This document shows positions 58,502 through 64,000 of a stretch of 64,000 bases of DNA, one piece after another; positions within the stretch are counted from its first letter, which is position 1; every line of letters begins with the position of its first letter. The notes beneath the pieces are model-generated. The model had not been told where the DNA came from. It did not search any database and saw only the letters and a program-made list of their open reading frames with translations. Source of the DNA: Ananas comosus (Eukaryota; Streptophyta; Magnoliopsida; Poales; Bromeliaceae); NCBI RefSeq assembly GCF_001540865.1, contig NC_033626.1, positions 10,633,446 through 10,697,445 of the forward strand. Reading direction: 5' to 3'. A program made the translations under genes and the position numbers.

Positions 58502-59302
58502 ATTTCAAGGTTCCTTGCAAAACATGCTTTCTCATTTATGTCACAAATTCAAAATGCTGTAGGTGGGTGGGAAAATCAACGGTCAATTTTCTATTCGTGT
58601 CATTTGGTGGGAATTTTTTTGTTATATATTGACTACATTTAATGCTTATTTATTATTATTATATATATATATATTATTTATATAGCACTAAAATACAAGC
58701 CAAGTACATTCACGTACCGTACCTATAATGCTGAATAATGTGACATGATCAACTGTTTAGGAAGAGATTGTTGCTTGGACCAAGTCCACCATTTAATAAA
58801 ATATTAGTAGTTTGTAGGATCCCAAACTAATTCGAAATTATGCACTAAAAAATAATAAAAATTTTAATGAAAAATAGTATAATAATTTTCTAGTAAATAT
58901 GTCATCTTAAATAAAATAAAATAAAATAAATCCAAAAATAATGATAAATAAATAAATATGGGTTAATTTTATTTGTGTTGTTGCCTATCTCTAATTATAT
59001 AAAAATTTCATAGAAGTTGTCAATATTAAAAATACCAATTAAATTTAGAAAAATTATCAAAACTATTTATATTTCTAATATTAAAAATACCAATTAAACT
59101 ATTTACGATATTATTTATATATTTCAGAAATAATATTAATATTAATAATATTAAAAAAATATTTATGATATTTTCTAAATGTTGAATGGTACCGTGGTAC
59201 GTCTGAAATTGCCCTAATGAATAAAGCACCTCATAAATTTCTTCCATTCCACACTTTAAATGACTCATAAAACCGAGAAAAACAAAATAATAATAATAAT
59301 AA
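58502..59302. other. Intergenic, AT-rich; nothing recognised
   Basis: No gene or element I can delimit. Confidence 0.5.
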
Positions 59303-59648
59303 GGGAAAACTTTTTAAACCCTCTGTGGTTTCATAGTTTCTCATTTTGTCCCTCTGTGGTTTAAAATGTATCAATTTGTCCCCATGTGGTTTCGTTTTTA
59401 TCTTTTCGGTAGCTTTTTCGTTAATATTTCATTAAATTATATACAAAAAACTTCAGATACCCATCTAGATTTATCAAATATTCACTTTAGTATCCTTTAA
59501 TTTTAATTTTATCACTGATTTAAGAAAAAAAAAATGAAATTGATAAGAAAAACAAAAAAAAGAAAACACATGGGGTTAAATTGGTATATTTTAAATCACA
59601 GGGGGTAAAATGAGAAACTACGAAACGAGAGGGTTTTGAAGTTTTTCC
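59303..59648. mobile_element. TIR MITE related to the 4.1-kb element
   Basis: Left GGGAAAACTTTTTAAACCC, right inverse AGGAAAAACTTCAAAACCC; contains the same repeated TGTGGTTT word. It sits inside an (AAT)n tract, which obscures the target duplication. Confidence 0.7.
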
Positions 59649-60616
59649 TAATAATAATAATAAAATGGGGAAAAAAAGAGTCCTTGTTTTACCTCAATTG
59701 TCCTTGCAATGGACTTTTATAGCCCCAATCACAAGTCAAAGTTTCAGAACCTTTCGGCCAATTACGTCACACGTAAGCGAGATAAAAAAAAAAAACACAT
59801 TAAAAAAAAAAGGATGAGGTCTAATGGGAGACTTCTTGGAACATGATAAATTCAGTTCCCTAAAAAAAAGCATTCTAAGTCAAAAGTGAAGAAACATAGC
59901 ATGTATGTAGTCACATTAACCAATCCCCCCTAAAAAGGTAAAGATATTGATTGAGAAATTTACAAAGAAAAATTCTCAGAATGGCTTAGGTGTATGTTTG
60001 AACTTTGGAGTACCTTTGGCCAGGAATCTTCTAGAAGCTTTTGTGTGTGAATTTCCTCTTGAGATGAGCAGCTTTCCAGGAAAAACACCAGCTTTCATAC
60101 TAGGGAGGGACCGAAAACACAAAACACTATACAACTTTTAACTTTGAAAGCGTCCATAATACTGACCATGCATGATACATTTTGATGATTGATATCTAAG
60201 ATCGTAGATTTAGGGGAAAGGTTCATAAATGAAGTTCTTGTTTTAGTGCATTATTATGCCTTTAAAGCCTATTTGGCACAATGGATCTATGAAATAAAAC
60301 TGGGCTCCCCCATTTCGCGAGCTCACGACTTTGCCTCCGACCTGTATGAAATCTGAGTTCTGCGCACTCACAGCACCTCTCTCAATCCATGAAGCAACGA
60401 GTCTGAAAGAAAGCGACAAATGTACAATGTACAAAATCTATGTGATATTGTATAACATGAATTGTTACTTGTCGATAAACATATCGTTGAATTCTAAATC
60501 AATGTAGAATCAGCTTCAGGCTAAACTTCAGAGAAGTAGTTTCTAGCAAATTCTGCAACTTTTTTCCCTCCAGGGCAGTGAAACTATTATCAGTATTTTC
60601 TGCGGGGATTGGCTTC
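59649..60616 (-). other. COR27-like 3' flank
   Basis: The part from 60616 down to about 60200 is likely 3' untranslated sequence. A 64-residue plus-strand frame at 59947-60141 has no known family. Confidence 0.4.
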
Positions 60617-63600
60617 TCAGGTGCAGTTTCCTGAAAAACAATTTGAGCAGAATCCAAAACATCGAAATCAATTCAGAATCGGAACAAAATAATTCGGAGG
60701 AGTAACGGAAAAGAGAATCGAAAATCACTTACCTTTGGTTTCAGAGCTAAGTTTAGTTCTCATTCTTCTCCTCTTTTTCGATCCAATTAGCTTTTCTTTA
60801 GAGTTCATATCCACAAAATTCTGATCCATCACCTCTGAAAGAATTCAAATGTTTATATTCATTGTGTCATTTTTATTATTTATCCATCCCGAACATGTAA
60901 AAAGCTCGAAATTTTCATGAAGCATAAATACATGCCTTACAAACAGTATGGCAAATACTTCATAAACTATCTCATCATTATCTCTCAAGGCAATACATTT
61001 GTCATATGAGAATATCTTTCATTACTGTGATTCCATAAACTTAAAAAAGGGACATAGCATCAGCTGAATCACCTGTGAAAGAAAGGAATTAATAGGAAAA
61101 ACTTAGTTTGAATGGAGTGAAGGGTAAGGAAAAGTCAATTTTGTTTTCATTTCTTTTCTTCTCTGATTTTTGCTCCCTATTTTTTTTCTTTTTTTCTTTG
61201 TTCTTCTAACTCAAATGTCCTAACAGAATTTAAAAGAAGGGATGTATGGCATAATAAATAATTGATCGTGTGATGCCCCGCTTCCCAAGAGGTCACCTAT
61301 CTTAAAACTACTCTAGCTCTAGCACGCTTAACCCTTTTAACATTTTTGGCCTATCCACTGCCCAAAATGTTATAGGACTACTCTAAATCATGGAATGTCA
61401 CATTCTCTTCCTCTTTTAAGCCCTAACGTTCTCGTCAGACTCAAACACACGCACAAATATCAAGCGATGTGAAACTTATCTTGCTATTCTTTAGCCGACC
61501 TTGTGGGGAGCCGCGCTCCACCCATAGCAGCTCGGTCGAGACTAATCTCAAGCTCTGATACCAACTGTGACAGCCCGCTTCCCAGGGGGTCACCCATCCT
61601 AAAACTACTTTAGTCCTAACACGATTAACCTTCTTAACCTCTTGGATCTAGCCACGATCCAAAATGCTATAGCCGGATTAAAGAGTTTAGCCTTATTATA
61701 TCTTATATATAGGACTATTCCAAATCCTAGGGTGTCACGGATCGAGTTGGGTTGATTCATATCAGGTATGGAAATAAGAAAAAACTAAACTAATCACTGC
61801 CACAACCTGTCAAGTTGGGCTAGTATCTCCATAATTCAATACCCCCAGTTAAATCTTATTTTGCAATACTAGCCAATTTCCAATGATTTGGAAAATATAT
61901 GCAACTCTACAACCCTGAACTAGATGAAACACATTCGAAGTACCCAAATTTTTTTTCTCAAATCATTTATCCTACGACATCATACTCTCTTAAGTACCAA
62001 AAACATGACTACTACAATAGTTCACTTCCGTCAAACTAACACTCTAAGAAAATTTAGAAAAACAAAAGCATGAATTTGCTTTCTTTGATTCCAACATCAC
62101 ACATATGAATATGTATTGTATATAATATCATTAAAAGACAATTCATGGCTACCTGCAGTGCTTCCATCAGATGCTTGGTAATAAATCTGAGAACAGGTAT
62201 CCATAGGATGCTCAGAGCTAGCAAATTCTTCTCTGTATTTCCCATGGCCTGATTCCATTATGGCCATATCCATGCTACCGTTTTGCTCTGATGATTTCGT
62301 CTCTCGTTCCCTGCGAATTAAAGGTGATCTGAAATGCTGGATCCAGGGGTTTGCAGTAAGTAGCCGAGCTTTGTTTTCTACGTGATTTGTCGCCCTCTCA
62401 AAGTTTATTTTCCCCCAAGAACCATCACGCTGAACTTTGAACTGCAACAAAACGTCTTTCAAACTATTGGAAGAGCTTAAAGATGAAATTAACAAACATA
62501 TAAAAGCTTATCATTTTGCTGATACCTGACCAGTGCTCCGGTGGTTAATGTTTGATGCAGATGCATTATCCTTCTTAGTGATTGGTGATAATCCGTGAAA
62601 ATCATCTAAGCTGTATTCACTACTGTATAATTGACTAATAAATGATGCTTCAATGGAATTGAGATATAGGTTGTGCTTCTCATCTGTCCACTCAGTCGAC
62701 ATCAAATCCATATCCTGAGAACTCTAATAGAGAGAAATTAGACAAACCCGCTTAAAATGAGAAACTGCATAAAGGAGCTTGCTTCTATTACATATATACT
62801 CAATCTGCAAGTCTTAGTCCCTTGATACAAGGTCCAAAATGATCTTGATGAAGCATGGTGCCATGAAGTTTCAGAGTCAAATTTATTGGGTTTAATAGAG
62901 TGATAAAAAAAAAACTAATACTTTGTGTTGTTCTATTATAGTTATTCTACGGTCATAATTTTTCACTCTCATGATAAAGTGAACATGAATGATTTTGTTA
63001 ACTTATATTGTTAGTTTTCCTTTTGTCTATTTCTTTTGAGGATTGATTTACAACACTTTATGATTGTCCCTAGTTACCTTTAACTTAGGGAAAATAAAGG
63101 CAGTCATCCTCTAGATTCAAGTTTAGCATGCTAGACAGTGGATACTTAATTTTAACCGTCGTGTCTGTATCAGATATCGACACTGACCAAATATGCAGGC
63201 AATCCAAGTCGCATACTTTATAATCGATATTTTGCAAATTCAGGAAAATGCACAAAAACCCCACAGATGTGTGAGGAATAACTACTAATACTACGGGCTT
63301 GTTTGAATGAAAATCAAATATTTTTTCTTTGTTTTTTTTTAAAATGTTAGAATGATTATGAAAGATACTTGTGCATTTGGACCATTGCAAAATCCTCATA
63401 ACTGTGATTCTTGGATAATGCATTCCACCTATGAGGTGATTCATTATTTCTGAGGAAACGGATCTGAGACCATACGTATCAAGCTTGCCCCTTCACTAAA
63501 CAAGGGATATATGCTAATTCTCTACGATAAGATCTAATAACCTAATTCCCTATAAAATTGCACACTTAATTCTCTGCGATAAGATCTTCCAAAAATAGCT

Positions 63601-63867
63601 CAATTGCGGGTATAATTAGATCCCTACTTAACATGCACACCGAATCAACACACAAATCGCAACCAATCTAACTCCCAAACACACAAACCCTAACAAATTT
63701 TACCATAAGAAACACACGAAATCGAGATCAAAATTTACCCTCATCGGGCTCTCCTCGGAGGCGAGGCTCCTCCGCCCTTCGCTGCGCCCCGCGGCGGCGG
63801 AGGCGGCGTCCGCCGTGACCCCGCTCTCGGGAAGCGTCGCCGGACCCGCGCTCGCGCACTCCTCCAT
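60617..63867 (-). CDS. COR27/COR28-like cold and clock regulator
   Basis: Five exons on the minus strand (63867-63739, 62723-62526, 62441-62153, 60834-60733, 60630-60617) give 243 residues, close to Arabidopsis COR27. Family motifs in order: WTDEKHNLYLNSIEASF (about 55-71), FKVQRDGSWGKINF (110-123), NPWIQHFRSP (about 140-149), VMDQNFV (about 207-213) and a basic patch KKRRRMR (225-231), possibly nuclear targeting. COR27/28 are small nuclear proteins without a known enzyme fold that link cold, light signalling and the circadian clock and are bound by COP1. The start at 63867 has a good context (CGCCATGGAGG), and exon 1 is GC-rich and Ala-rich. The last exon adds only GNCT before the stop; an alternative splice there could extend the tail. 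Its promoter is mostly beyond the window. Confidence 0.88.
61269..61739 (-). mobile_element. Complete Cassandra-type TRIM with 5S-derived LTRs
   Basis: LTRs at 61269-61402 and 61566-61739, target duplication GATCG on both sides (61264-61268, 61740-61744). On the minus strand the LTR contains AGGATGGGTGACCCCCTGGG and GTTAAGCGTGCT, the control region of 5S rRNA genes, as in Cassandra elements. Directly after the upstream LTR comes TTGGTATCAGAGC (primer-binding site, 61552-61564), and a purine tract AAAAGAGGAAGAGAA precedes the downstream LTR. The two LTRs differ by about 40 bases in length. It lies in an intron of the COR27-like gene, in the same orientation. Confidence 0.9.
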
Positions 63868-64000
63868 GGCGTCGGCGACGAAGAGGACGATGACGACGAC
63901 AAAGACGAAGACGACGAATCACATCGCAAAACTGAGGGCGAAGCAGAGGAGGAGGAGGAGGAGGAGGAGGGAGAGCTCGGCTCATTCGAGGGTTTGGTTT
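63868..64000 (-). promoter_or_regulatory. Leader of the COR27-like gene
   Basis: GC-rich, with GGA/TCC and GAC/GTC triplet runs (63880-63970). These would be transcribed as the 5' untranslated region. The promoter proper lies outside. Confidence 0.5.

Noticed and set aside
61269..61739. 5S rRNA genes in tandem
   Set aside because: Only the control region is preserved, inside LTRs with retroelement landmarks and a target duplication.
12869..63867. Stress-gene cluster of lipase, remorin, HsfB2 and COR27-like
   Set aside because: Distances are large, strands mixed and pathways unrelated, so chance proximity is the simpler reading.
1..64000. CRISPR array, operon or prokaryotic system
   Set aside because: Spliced plant genes and plant transposons throughout; the regular repeats are microsatellites or transposon arms.

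Overview
The window is nuclear DNA of a flowering plant, probably a monocot. It is AT-rich and intron-rich, full of (TA)n and (GA)n tracts and small transposons, and carries five recognisable protein genes with GT-AG introns. The heat-shock factor most resembles the monocot HsfB2b/c type as I remember it, and several first exons are GC-rich in the monocot style. I cannot fix the species; a bromeliad-like commelinid is only a guess. Five single N characters (18340, 20865, 40980, 46900, 53380) mark assembly joins.

Layout. 1-12.8 kb is repeat territory: a dense cluster of foldback MITEs (0.3-3.4 kb), an 8-bp-TSD MITE (4.1 kb), a complete TRIM retroelement (5.8 kb), a 1.3-kb TIR element (6.6-7.9 kb), a 5'-truncated LINE with a scrambled 5' junction (9.3 kb) and a SINE (11.2 kb). 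At 12.87-17.03 kb (+) lies a five-exon class 3 lipase of the oil-body-lipase type. 17.7-22 kb holds hAT, MITE and Helitron-like ends. At 23.0-25.4 kb (+) is a four-exon remorin. 27.6-35.5 kb is MITEs, a SINE and a pyrimidine-rich tandem repeat. At 35.7-37.6 kb (-) is a broken gene split by a hAT element with a perfect 8-bp target duplication. At 38.4-44.8 kb (+) is a secreted endo-beta-mannanase of family GH5, whose introns contain a perfect 259-bp inverted repeat, a second hAT copy and a SINE tail. At 46.1-50.2 kb (-) is a two-exon class B heat-shock factor. 51.5-59.7 kb is again repeats. At 60.6-63.9 kb (-) is a COR27/COR28-like cold and clock regulator with a Cassandra-type TRIM in its last large intron.

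The genes form no operon or obvious pathway. HsfB2, COR27-like, lipase and remorin are all from stress-responsive families, but their proximity is probably chance. The most informative content is the transposon record: many insertions can be delimited to the base by their target-site duplications. I found no CRISPR, rRNA or tRNA gene, and no convincing new multi-gene system. The best candidate novelty is a foldback MITE family whose arm tips vary while its core is kept.
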